A DNA stretch of 64,000 nucleotides from Tamarix chinensis (Eukaryota > Streptophyta > Magnoliopsida > Caryophyllales > Tamaricaceae), in NCBI GenBank assembly GCA_030549775.1, contig CM060174.1:94814132-94878131 (forward strand), given 5' to 3'. This document shows, in pieces, positions 24,370-40,571 of this stretch. Position 1 is the stretch's first letter. Every line of letters begins with the position of its first letter. The notes beneath the pieces are model-generated. The model worked only from the letters and a program-made list of their open reading frames with translations. It did not search any database and was not told the DNA's origin. Position numbers and translations under genes: made by a program.

Positions 24370-26548
24370 ATAATAAAACTTGATATTTTACCACAGTCTC
24401 ATATACCTCACTACAAATCAAATCTCATATACCTCACTACAAATCATTCATCATAACTACATAAATATCTATATCACCATTACCTAAAGGTTCATCAACT
24501 AGAGAAACAACTATTAAAGGCTCTGATAAATGTCTCTCAACTGGAATGCCACTAACAACTCAATAGTATGTAAAATTAATATAACAATGGTATGATAAAG
24601 AAAATTTTAAAATCAACAAAGGCAAATGAATAACATAGCAAATTGAAATATTATCATTCAGTCTAATGGCGATGAACAATGCCAAGGAACAAATCAACAT
24701 TGCACGAGGAACTACGGCGATGAAAATTGTTGAACAAAATCAACAATGGCGAGGAACTATTTGTGCGCAATGGACGGATGGCGAAAAATAAAAAGAGTCA
24801 TTGGTTGAAATTTGATTCAAAAATCACTTATTTGATGATGTGTTACTTGTCGTATGGTATACGACATGCTTGTTTAGTATACTTTGCGGTGTCTAACATT
24901 TACAGCTTTGGTTAAACAAAATTATAACATAAAAAATATGTCCAGAGAGATTTAAACCCACAACATATATATTATAGATGTAAAACACGCTAAATATTAC
25001 GTTACAATGTGTTTCGGTTATAATTATTATATTGACGTTTTATAATCTTTAAACCATGTCAAAACGCCACGTCATCCAAGTGTACATAGCATAGTGTATC
25101 CGAGTGCATAGTATATGTATTGTTATACCATTGTTAAACATCTTTTATTTTTTTTTCTATTTTCTTGTCATTATTCCTTTTAAAGTAAATAGGAACATTA
25201 TACATATTTTAAAACTATCATCTTCCTATTTATTTGTTATTTATATATCCTCGTATACATGTAATAGTGCCAATACCAAGATGAATGGAAGTAGAGGCAT
25301 TATACTATTTGGTAGCTCATATTATTTCTATACTACCTAATAATATAGACTTTAGGTTGTTTATTTTACCTATTATTTTCGGACCTTCGTAATCTTATTA
25401 TTTACTTCACAATAAATAATTCCCACCAAATTCACCTAAATAAATAAATTCTTTATGCTATTTACTTTTTTATTATAAACTATATTTATTAATTAAACTC
25501 AACCAACTTCGTCGACATGTTTAAAATTGTCCTTACACATCAATTCATTTTAATTTAGATTAGTTATTAAATATTGTTATTATTTTAACGACATTTATAA
25601 AAATTAATCCGCACCTATCAAACACTTAATTATGTTATTACTTCAAATTATATTTAAATCATATATTTTTTTAACCACATTTATAAATAAATAATCTGTG
25701 TTTAAACTAATATTTTAGATGACTTCCACAAACCCACTCAAACTAATAAATTCCCTCGCACAAAAATGCATTTTCTTTCCTTGCCCTCAACCCTCATAGA
25801 ACAGATACTACAGAGTGCAGCAACTTTGCGCGTGGAAAATTTTGGTACAAAGCCCCGTCGCTTCGCATTCCAAGACAAAATTGGTGGGTCATAATATAAT
25901 AGATCCAGATACCCGCGTCGGGTAATGCCAATTATGCCACACTCATAATCAAATTATTTACAATACTTTTATAATTATCTAACAATACGAGGTTCCATAT
26001 ACAAATGGGAATATGGGATACGTACATTATTACATGGTTGTAAAAAAGTCACACGCAGTCTGGTCGGAAAGTTGGCATTCTCATATGTCTTCTACTATTG
26101 ACGAAATTTATAAGAACAACAAAAACTAAAAATGCATTTCCTCTCCTAGGACTACCCGATTATAACCAAAATTAGTGGGTTAGTTTGAAATACTTTTAGA
26201 AGCAGGAGAAAATTAATTCTGGGACATCAATACCCACACCGTATAGACGGCCGCACAATTCTTATTGTATAACAAGCTCTCACGTCGCCATTTTTTAAGA
26301 CTATTTTAGTTAAATTATCTTTAAATAGGATTATTAAAAAAATTAAAAAGAAATATATAATGATCATTCACTTCGATGTGTGTTAATAATTTATTATTGT
26401 GCGTGACAAATTTTCACCAATCATGTGATGATCATATATTGATTGTTTGATAATTATTTGTTAATGTATGTGATAATCTTTTATCATTTTACGTGTGATA
26501 CTATAAGATGATCATTCCCTAACTTATATGACGATAGTTTATTATTAT
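24370..26548. other. AT-rich intergenic DNA, nothing recognised
   Basis: There is a short duplicated phrase around AACAATGGCGAGGAACTA (24660-24760) and GC-richer islets at 25800-25930 and 26040-26290. No reading frame with recognisable protein character is present. The GATAATCTTTTATCATT and CACCAATCATGTGATGATC phrases before 26520 are echoed after unit E (30660-30740), showing that E split a locally repetitive stretch. Confidence 0.4.
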
Positions 26549-29054
26549 TATAACACCCCAAAGTTACAACTTAAAAATTTCATTTAAATTTTGTTTTGCA
26601 GAGGCGGAAATTAAAGAATGGTGGGTATTACCACCACACTTAATATAAGCCTGACCTCCTCACTATCCTTATGTCAAGTGCTAAGACTTAAAACAAGTCA
26701 AACCAACAAAAAGACGAGAGAAGTACAATACGTAATCAAGAGTTTTACAAAAGAAAGAATATCCATGAGAAATGACTATTTAGATAATTAAGTAGTCAAC
26801 CATTTTCAAAAAAATAACAAAAGAGTACACAAAAGTCAGCAATGGTTTGCCTTACACTCTTTCGGTCCATCAGAGTTACAAGGAAACGGGAAAAGGGGGA
26901 TGGGGTCCACTCGCTCCCTTAATCTATCTATTCGTCGAGGTGATGCTAAGTACTCCTCTGAAAAGTGATAGTATCAGTACGACTTCCTCGTACTGAGTAA
27001 ACCACAACGCCTCCAAAGAGGTAGCATACCTACGTAGCAATCATCATACAAATGCGGAATTCAAATAGAACATATAATCGCATGCAAAGCCACGATTTCA
27101 TAATACGAATCCACATCACAATTAACATTACGAGTTAGATCAAAATCCCTATCGAAGGCATTTAAAGCATGCTTGTAATTTCACAACCATTTTGACTTAC
27201 CAACAACCATACATTATAGCATAATAGGAAGAATTATTGATATTCCAAACAATCTAACCAAGGTCAAGTCATTCATAATCCAATTATTACAGAAGTATTA
27301 TGGTGGGTGTCTAATCCGGTTATATAATTTATATAACAATTCTCAAGTGGAATACAATCCCATATCCATGACAATGATCGTCAAGGAGTGTGGTACTAAA
27401 ATAAATCACTCGATTCCAGGGCAAAGCTCGCCAAAGAAGCCACATGACATAACAGTCGCCCATACAAAACCTCAGAACTCAAGTCCTTAAGTACACGTAC
27501 TCCCTATAGAGTATATGAAATACCTATAGAGTAAAAGTGAGCCCCTTGACCCGAAGACCCCAACTATGCACTTGGCGGCCAAATCCGAGGCACGAGATTC
27601 CTTTCAAACTCAATTCTTTCTCTTTAAGTAATTAGTGTCTTATGAAATTTCGGGTTATTATTTTTAGAATATCGAGGTTCAAAATGTTCAACTTAGTCAA
27701 CAATCAACAAACAACGTTACATCCAAAAGACCACGAGGGTCGCAACCATTCCAAGCCACCACAGCCTAGGGTTAGGCATCATGCCATAGCCCAAATAATT
27801 ATTCGATTCAGTGTTTAAACCAATTTTTCAATTATTTCCAACATTATTTTAAGGCCAACACTTAATTCAACTAGTCCAATTATTCACTTTGGAACACCTT
27901 TTTGCCTTAATGACCAAAATACCCCTCAACCTACAACTACCACATTTTCCTTCACTTTATTATCAAGTTTACTTATATAGGATATTTGTCATGAAAACAC
28001 TAGCATAAAATAGCTAATAACACTTTACATACGATAATTTCTTCGGTACTACAAGAAACCATATTATCCCTAACCATTCACCATACATAGTACACGTAAA
28101 TACTATTAGCATGCATTTCTAATATCTCATAAATTCATACAATTTCCATGAATAAATCTCAAATACAAATCATGGTATATAAAACTACATTTTTACCTTA
28201 AACATACTCATCTCATTTTACTAGCATAAATCCAAGTTTGTTATCATTAGCATACACTCTTCAAATTTTAGAATATTACTTAGACATATAAAAATTTGCA
28301 TGATAACATATATTAATTTACACATCATGATATTTATGTAGAAATGAACTACAACATGTTCCCATTTCCCACAAAAATACAATAATTTGATATCCTCAAC
28401 CTATCATGATTTTTATCCTAGAAAACTAGCCTATCATTTTCACATAAAATTCTACCGTCTACGAATTAGTTGGATTTACCTTAAGCTAAGAAAATATTAA
28501 CACCACAAAGCTTCTTCCACAAATGCCTTAGACGGGGTCGAGATTACTTAGAAATAAATACACCATTCAACACTACGAGCATTAATATTTATGCTAATTA
28601 AAATAATCAAAAGACAACCTATATGAGTTAATACTTAAAAAACGATTAGGGAAAATAAACAAGGCGGTTGGTGCATGAATTTAAGCACCAAACCCACCGA
28701 AAGATAGAATACTTATGTTGGGGAAAAATAATGGCTTTTTGGGGAGGTGAAACACAAGGCAAATGCTGAGTTATTTTTAGGCTAAATTTCGGTGAATGGA
28801 AGGGGAAGTTTGGGGCTGTAAACCAAATTTTAGTTGCTGCAATTAAGGGAAGGGAAAGAGAGGACTGCAAGGGAAAAATTAGAGAGCTTAAAGGGATAGG
28901 AAAGGAAGGTGTTTCCTACAGATTGGGACTCAATAAAAGGAGGGAAATAAGGGGGGAACAGGCTGTTGCGTGGGTTAGTAGCTAAGGGGCTGCAAGTGGG
29001 TTCTTTTGGGGGGTGAGGGTGTCGATAGGCTGCATGGGAAATGGGGCCTACAAG

Positions 29055-29310
29055 TAGGGATGAAAACGGGGCGGGTCGGGGACGGGGACCCCACCCCCAT
29101 CCCCAGACCCGATAAGAAAAATAATCCCCGAACCCGACCCGATCCCTGTAATTTTTTTATCAGGGATTCCCCGACCCGATCCCCGATTTATTTTTCAACC
29201 CCGATTTATTCCCCGTTCTTAAAACCCGACCCGATCCCCGAAACCCGACTTTATACCCGATCCCCGATCCTCAAACTATTTTTTATATTATAATTTTTTA
29301 TATTTATATT

Positions 29311-29369
<59 letters not shown>

Positions 29370-29543
29370 CGGGGCGGGTTCGGGGATGGGGACCCCAAAC
29401 CCGTCCCCGCCCCATCCCTGAAAAAATCCCCGTTAAGAATCCCCGAACCCGAACCTGATCCCCGAATTCTCTCTCCCGAACTCGAACCCGAACGGGGAAT
29501 CCCCGATGGGGCCCCGAACCCGCGGGGAAAATTGCCATCCCTA
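29055..29543. mobile_element. GC-rich hAT-type MITE inside LTR E
   Basis: A 489-bp foldback element. The left end TAGGGATGAAAACGGGG and the complement of the right end, TAGGGATGGCAATTTTCCCC, form terminal inverted repeats. The flanks CCTACAAG (29047-29054) and CCTGCAAG (29544-29551) are an 8-bp duplication with one mismatch, as expected for hAT-class insertion. The arms are runs of CCCGACCCGATCCCCG type around a central (AT)n block at 29308-29364. Apparent proteins across it (R/P/G-rich) are artefacts of the arms. No transposase is present. Confidence 0.85.
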
Positions 29544-29736
29544 CCTGCAAGGGCAGGTTGAGGCATGGAGAAGGAAAGAAAATGGAGGGATAGATGGCTA
29601 GAAAGGTGGGGTAGGTGTGTAGGTTGAGAGGAGGAAAGGATAGGGGCTGCAACTTGGGGGAAGGCTAGGGTTACGTGCATTATGGCTGCAAGTTGCTGGA
29701 TGATGTGATGGAGGATGGCTTGGTTGAGGGCTACGA

Positions 29737-29744
29737 TTTTATAG
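29737..29744 (-). promoter_or_regulatory. Putative LTR E TATA box (CTATAAAA)
   Basis: CTATAAAA on the minus strand, 911 bases from the LTR start at 30655, in the context CCACCCTATAAAATCG. The spacing matches that in units A, B and C. Confidence 0.5.
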
Positions 29745-30655
29745 GGTGGAGAGGCATAGGAGGAGGGAAACAGGTGGGTAGATGATTAGAAGATAGAGTA
29801 GGGGTGCAGGTTAGGGGAAAGGAAAGGTGAGGGCTGCAAGTTGGGGGAAGGGGCTGAGTTTCGAGGGTTTGGGTTGTAGGTTAGCCGAGTGGTGTGAGGG
29901 AGGGTGGCTGGGTTGGTGCTACGACGTGCAGGGGCTGGGGTGTGGCGTGAGAGGGTGGTAATGCAGAGAGGTGATGGGATGCGTTTGGGGTAGAGGGAAA
30001 GCTGCAAAAGGAGAGTGGTTTCTGGACAAGAAGGGACACATGCATGGAGAGGAGAAGGGAGGTGATGGGCTGCATGGGGAAGGGACCTTTGCTCGACAAG
30101 TTGGGGATTTTTGGCTGGGTTTAAGTGGGAAAAAATAATGGGGGGTTGGCTAGGGATTGATTAGCAAAGCCTCCCAAAGTATTAAGCTTTCAAGTGTATG
30201 GTTATTAGAAAAAGAATCCCTCTTAAGCAAGGTTTAATTTTCACAAAAAGAAAACATGTCTCTAGTATTATCATGATCAATATTATTATCATTGTGTTAT
30301 CACTTCCCCTATTTTACCTTTTTTGTAATTATTGCTAACATTATTGTTATTCTTACAATCCTTGTTATTTGTATTATTATTAAAAGTGTTATTCATAATA
30401 AGATTATTAGTATTGCTATCCCTTCTATTTTAATTACTCTCTTCTTATTATCAGTATTATTATCGTCATCAATTTTTACATTCCTCTACTCATCCTTATA
30501 TTTAATCCGGGCTATTTTCATAACTTAATATTTATGGACTTACTCGAGACAACAAGATGATCGCTTAAAAATAATTTTATAGCTTACTTCGCCTACTAAT
30601 CAAACTTTAAGTCTTGCATGTCTAAATTAAGGATTAATTAATATGGGGTATTACA

Positions 30656-34986
<4,331 letters not shown>

Positions 34987-35203
34987 GGTATGGTAAGGGG
35001 GAGGGGAAGGAGAAAGTAGTTACGGAGAAAAGATCATGAAATGTAGCTTTTGAGGTTTAAATATAGAGGTCGAGAACAATGGGGAGAGTGTGAGAAAAAT
35101 GTGGTGGTACTTAATATCTAACTACATTTTATATTATATATATAATTTTGTCTAAGAAACACTATGTTTTTAATTTGTCTTAGAAGATGCAGACATAATT
35201 TAA

Positions 35204-35998
35204 AGGAAACGTGGAGTTGAGGAGAAGAATCAAGAAAAGGAAGTGATTATTTTGGCTATGATGACTATTATTTCTGCTGCCCAACGTTATTATACTGAGA
35301 GCTTTACTACTAACAGAGTTATCATAAGGCAACCATCACCTGGACGTGAGAATACAAGGAGAAGTTTTATCTATAGCTTGTACAAGACTGATATTGATGC
35401 TACCGAACAATTGCGGATAAGCAGACAAGCATTTTTGCACTTGTGCAAAGTCTTAGAAGAGGAGGGTGTGTTGGTTCGAACAAGGCATGTGTCCATCACA
35501 GAAGCAATGGCAATATTCTTGTACATCCTTGCTCATAACTTGAAGTACAGGTTAATGCATAAGTGTGTAAAGCGGTCTACTGAAACAATTAGTCGACAAT
35601 TTCATAGAGTATTGCTTGTAATTATGAAAGTGAGCGATCGTTACATAAGGAGGCGTGACTAGGGCTGTAAACGAGCCGAGCCGAGCCGAATACCCCTAGG
35701 TTAGGGTTTGGCTTGTTTAACTAAACGAGCCTAAAATGATGTTTGGGCTCGGCTCGTTTAACTAAACGAACGGGCCGAATCAAGCTTTTAACGAGCCGAG
35801 CTCACGAGCCAAAGCCAAAAAATGAACCGAGCCGAGCCCGAGCCTCACTTTTAGGCTCGTTTAACTAAACGAACGGCCCAAACCGAGCTTTTAACGAGCT
35901 GAGCCGAGCCGAATACCGAACCGACTCAGCTCATTTACAACCCTAAGCGTGACTATGTCCTTAAGATTCCTGATGTGGACAGATGGAAGTGGTTTGAG
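35204..35998 (+). pseudogene. PIF/Harbinger-like DUF8040 exon, broken by a MITE
   Basis: The reading frame is open from 35204 to the stop at 35660. The protein has the pattern of the DUF8040 region found upstream of the nuclease domain in plant PIF/Harbinger transposases and HARBI1-like derivatives: RISRQAFLHLCKVLEEEGVL, then MAIFLYILAHNLKYRL, then a phrase with RSTETISRQFHRVL, then IMKVSDRYIRRR. The stop lies at the first base of a MITE (35660-35945). After the MITE the same frame resumes (DYVLKIPDVDRWKWFE) up to a possible donor, GAG|GTATTA, at 35998. No DDE nuclease exon follows; tandem repeats begin instead. I read it as a dead, truncated locus, with the insertion as one visible lesion. 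The first ATG is at 35258, and the true start may lie in an upstream exon. An alternative is a still-transcribed domesticated gene with a lost 3' half, which cannot be judged here. Confidence 0.75.
35660..35945. mobile_element. hAT-type MITE inserted in the PIF-like exon
   Basis: 286 bp. The left end TAGGGCTGTAAACGAGC pairs with the complement of the right end, TAGGGTTGTAAATGAGC. The flanks GGCGTGAC (35652-35659) and AGCGTGAC (35946-35953) form an 8-bp duplication with one mismatch. The body is made of CGAGCCGAGCC and GGCTCGTTTAACTAAACGA phrases on both arms, which gives a hairpin. A relative of the same family is at 60818-61120. Confidence 0.9.
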
Positions 35999-36149
35999 GT
36001 ATTACTCATATTCAGTTCCCTATAGAAATAAATCTCCCTTTTCCAGTACATATGGGCTCTCTGTGTGTGTAGAATGACACACAAATGTTGCAGCAAATAG
36101 ATGGTAAGAATAGTCCGACATATGTTACGACAACTAAATTTTATCTGTA

Positions 36150-36890
36150 TTATGAAAATAATCAAAGTAAAAAATTTTATTTATCAGCAAATAATCCTTT
36201 TTACGAAAGAATGTGTGTATTAGAAGCTTGATAAAATTTTAATTTATTTTTAATATACTTACATATATGTATGTATGTATGTGTGTGTGTGTGTGTGTGT
36301 ACAATGTTATTTATGGTATGAAAATAATCTTTTAAGGTTTTAGAGTCTTTTTTACGAGATAATGCTTGTATTAAAAACTTGATAAAATTTTAATTTATTT
36401 TTTAATATACTTATACACACACACACACATGTTTATATATATGTATAGTGTTATCTATAGTATGAAAATAATCTAAGAAAGTTTTAGGATCTTTTTTACT
36501 AAAGAATGTGTATATTAAGATCTTGATAAGATTTTAATTTATTTTTAATATACTTATATATATATATAGACACACACACACACATGTATGCATGTGTGTG
36601 TGTGTATGTATGTGTATATATACGTATAGTGTTATCTGCTGTATGAAAATAATCCGAGAATGTTTTAGAGTCTTTTTTACAAAAGAATGTGTGTATTAAA
36701 AACTTGATAAAAATTTAATTTATTTTTTAATATATATATATACACACACGTGTACATATATGTATAGTGTTATCTATAGTATAAAAATAATCCGAGAAAG
36801 TTTTAGGATCATTTTTTACGAAAGAATGCATATATTAAAAGTTGATAAAATTTTAATTTATTTTTTAATGTATATATAAAGTGATCTTAA
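36150..36890. repeat. 140-180-bp tandem repeat with embedded (TG)n/(TA)n
   Basis: About five units. Each contains GAAAATAATC, GAAAGTTTTAGGATC, TTTTTTACGAAAGAATGTG, TTGATAAAATTTTAATTTAT and then a variable TATATA/CACACA run ending GTATAGTGTTATCTATAGTA. GAAAATAATC or its variant starts near 36156, 36319, 36461, 36641 and 36782. The size differences come from the dinucleotide part. Confidence 0.85.
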
Positions 36891-39800
36891 GTAATATTAT
36901 TATATTAGCGTATTTTTTTATGTTACTATTTTTTTATTAGTTTATCGATAGAATTGTCGTAAGCATAATAATCATCGGTTGCCGCTGATATGAAACATCG
37001 ACTTCTTTTATTTGTGGTCAACGGTTTTATAAACCTTGGTAATAGGTTGATTATATTCATACAATGAGTTTATAATATTTTTACATAATTTTATAGGTAA
37101 AAATATCCATATATAAATTTCTGTCGGTAAACAGATAGGTAATTTTATATTACTTCTATAGGTAATTTATATTATACAATAAATTTAAAAAAAAACTAGG
37201 TAGTATTATAAATTTTCTATTCTAATTCCATATATAAAAATATCCAAATAAGGAAGTTTAAAAATCTTTTATTCAAAATCTTTATCTAAACAATGAATTT
37301 ATAACCATAAAATTTTAAAAGTGAAACACTTTAAAAATTCTATCATTTTTTAAATCCTTTCATTTCTAAAATTCTCTGTCCAAACAAAGCCTAAACGTAC
37401 TTTATTATATTGTAGATAAAGAGAGGAAATAATAAGGGGAAAAAGAAAACAATGCTCATAATGAAATCCATAGATACGGAAAAGAAAGTACTTAATTTAT
37501 TAGATATTTAGCAAAGTAGGAATTCAATCTAAATAGAATTCCGACCTTGGAGTACTCGATTAAAGTGGTGGATGAAGCTCCTCAAATAAAACCATTTGTT
37601 TGAAAAAAAAGGAAACTTATTCAACAAAATAAAATTACCGAATTATTCTTAATTTTTTTTAAATGATTGATAGAATGCCGTGTACCACCGAAACTCCACA
37701 GTATAATTTTGTATGTATAATAAATTTGAGGTTTCGGCTGGATGGAAAATTTTAAAAAATAAATTATTTGCTTAACAATAAATATAAAGAATTTGAACTA
37801 AAATTTTCTAAACTAAAAATTTTATAAGTTTCAAGAAGTTTGTAAATTCTACTCTAAAGTATAGGGATTAATTACTTAAAGTCATCCTAAATTATATTTT
37901 CAAAAGTAAAACTTATCCGAAAACTAGTGATTAGGATTGAGAACATTAATTTACTATTAAGTACTAAATATTTATTATTTACTATTTAATACTCGGTCAT
38001 CGTTTTAATCATGATAGTGAAATGTTTGTTAGATTCTCATAAATTTCAGTGGATGCATATGCCGACCAGCACTAAATTATTTTTACTTTAAAAAGTTGAG
38101 ATATGATTATCATAAAATAAAAAAAAGAAGCACAATCATTATCATGCCATAATCCTAATTTCTCAATCCATTCATCATATTTTCTACTGCTGCTAGTGTA
38201 AAATGACCATAATATCTTAACTCACCCACCTCAGAGAGCGTTGTCTCTTGTGCATATCACTTCGCGCGAGGTTGACCTCATATGTTGACCTAAAGCTCAC
38301 ATCACTCGTAAGATCATGCATCCATATCAGTATAATTTTCGGGGTAGTGTTTTTATCTATGATCTCCTAATTAACCTCCGATCCTCTTTTGGATTAACTT
38401 AGGGGAAACGAGGGAAAAAGGTCCAAAGGGATCAACACAATGACGTGTTTCTCTTGATTACAGGAAAATGAGGGCCGGACATTTTAGGGACCCATGGTGA
38501 TTTCTTATTGTAAGTTGGGCAAAATTAGATAAAAAGATAGTTAAAAACTTATAATCTAGCTTTCTGAAATAAAATTTCTAAAACAAGCTTATAAACTAAT
38601 ACTAAAAAAGGGCTTACCAAAGAGTTTTTTTTGTCCCTACAAAATACTCGTCTGAATTTGGAGTTTCGTCATTGTCCGTTTCTTTCCTTCTCTCCAACAC
38701 ATCCAAAAAGATCATTCTAATTATGGGTACTCATAATATGATATTTATATTTACCATATTGAATATCCATTGTATGTCCCTTAAACCTAGTATTTAAATT
38801 TTCAGATATCCAAATTACGAATTAGATATATAATGAATATCATATATGAAATCACTATTTTATCACTTTTAGTAAATTTTATAATAAGAGTTTTGAAGAT
38901 AAATATCATATATATATATATATATAAAATACTCATATCTATATTCATATGATTAATTTATTTAAAAAGACTATTGAAATATCATTATAAAATCTTAAAT
39001 TATAAAATAACTAAATTATAAAAACTTCACTCTACAAAAATATAATACTATGTTATATGGCTGAAATAATTAATAAAAATATCGGATATTTTTTCTTAAT
39101 TGTAAATATTATGCCATATTTAAAATAAAATTTAAATATCATATCAAATTTTCGAATCCCTACTTTTTGTTGTATAACACAACCATAATCCTAATGGCTA
39201 TAGTTGTTAGCCTTTTAGGGTTTTTTTTTTCGTTCTAGAAAAATGACAGAGATTATGTTCTTATATTTTTCTAATAAACATCTACTACCTCTGCCTTTTA
39301 TTATACGAGCCTTTAGCTTTAGTGTTTTGTTATCAAATAATTGACGTTTTATATTAATGTCTGCTTATTGTACAAGCATATGTGTTAATTAGTGTTTGTT
39401 TATTTCGTACTAGATATTTATATTAATTATGATGTATTTTCCAGACACACACGATAGTGATCACTTGTTAGTTCGATATTTAAATTAATGACACAGAGCA
39501 AAACTAGGCTTATGAAAAATGATAATTAGTTAAGAAAAGCTATTTTAAATTAAAATATATTTAACTTTTTGATTAACGTAGTCCGCTTAAAATGTCAAAA
39601 ATGAAAATCACGTCACACGACTCTTTGTACATCTTTCCTTAAAAGTGTTTTTTCAAAGAATTAAAAAGGGAAAAGAAATTATACGATAACATTTGTCTGA
39701 TTCATGAATTGTTATCGAAAGCATTTATCTCCGAAAGCACTTTTTCTTATTCGAAAAGATCCTAAAAGCAGTCTCCAAATATTATCCGAAAGGGTAAAAA

Positions 39801-40571
39801 AAATGGTTGTCTAGAATCGAAGCGATGATACAGTGATAGAACTAGTAACTGCTTATTTGGAAAGGATAAAAATTAAAAAAAATAAAACTTTATTTTCAAT
39901 TTTTTTATTAAAATTATTGTATTTCATATTTAAAATTAAATTCTATTTTTATTGGGTTTTAATTAATATTAATAAAAATTTAAATTTAAAAAATTAAAAA
40001 TATATTTTCAATGCTATTTTTATTTTTAACTGAGTTGATAGTTGATACCAAATAGTGCGTAAGGTAAGTTCAGGACCCTGGAGCAAACAGTTACAAGTTG
40101 ACGTGGTAAATAAAACAATGTGATTCCTTTTGCCCGTTGGTGCGGGTGTGATGCTGTGCGAAAGGAACTAGAGGAGGGACATTATGGTCCTTCAAACATT
40201 CACGAGACCCTAAGCAACGGGGAGTCTACCGACACGCGAGCACTCAATTGTAGGCTCAAACCGGTCACGCTCAGCTAAACCTTTGACGCCTTCTCGTTCA
40301 TTAAACCTGTTAACCCGTTTTCACTGATTTTTAAATTCCGAATAGGGGACTACCATACCGCCTTCTGCCCTTTTTCTAGACAATGGTTTCCCACTCTTCC
40401 TCGTCCTAGCTCTCTCTCCTTGGAAAATTTCTTCAGTACCTGCTCCCATTCTCAGCATTCCTCTTCTATCACTAAGATCTTGACTCCAATTTTAGTTTCC
40501 CCAAAAATATTCGTCGAGGGGGGATTCTTTTGTTTTATTCTTGAATCTCATAGAGATTCAGCTCCCAAGCA
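36891..40571. other. AT-rich intergenic DNA and upstream region of the glycosylase gene
   Basis: 36891-40050 is AT-rich with no exon. A possible decayed MITE lies at about 38722-39165 (TATGGGTACTCATAATATG at the left, CGAATCCCTAC at the right), without a clear duplication. From about 40060 the composition becomes GC-richer (CACGCGAGCACTC, TCACGCTCAGC), followed by a CT-rich leader (40370-40570), consistent with the promoter and 5' UTR of the gene starting at 40572. I do not assign a specific TATA box. Confidence 0.4.

Larger units (their letters stand above)
26549..30655 (-). mobile_element. Solo LTR E, 4.1 kb, with perfect ATTAT duplication
   Basis: The plus strand starts TATAACACCCC and ends GGGGTATTACA. 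The flanks 26544-26548 and 30656-30660 are both ATTAT, a perfect 5-bp target duplication. Read on minus, a CTATAAAA TATA box lies 911 bases from the start, and the 3' part has TTTACTCAGTACGAGGAAGT near 27000. It lacks the CCACC...GTGG array but keeps AAGTAATTAGTGTCTT at 27635-27650, a phrase shared with unit B. It is therefore a third, more distant LTR family. A GC-rich MITE is inserted at 29055-29543. No gag-pol is present. Confidence 0.82.

Noticed and set aside
24727..24915. A 62-codon plus-strand frame
   Set aside because: Isolated, no motif, no flanking exon; within chance expectation for the region.
29251..29680. Minus-strand frames of 123-133 codons
   Set aside because: They run through the GC-rich MITE and its (AT)n centre, giving an IYIYIY run; artefact of the element.
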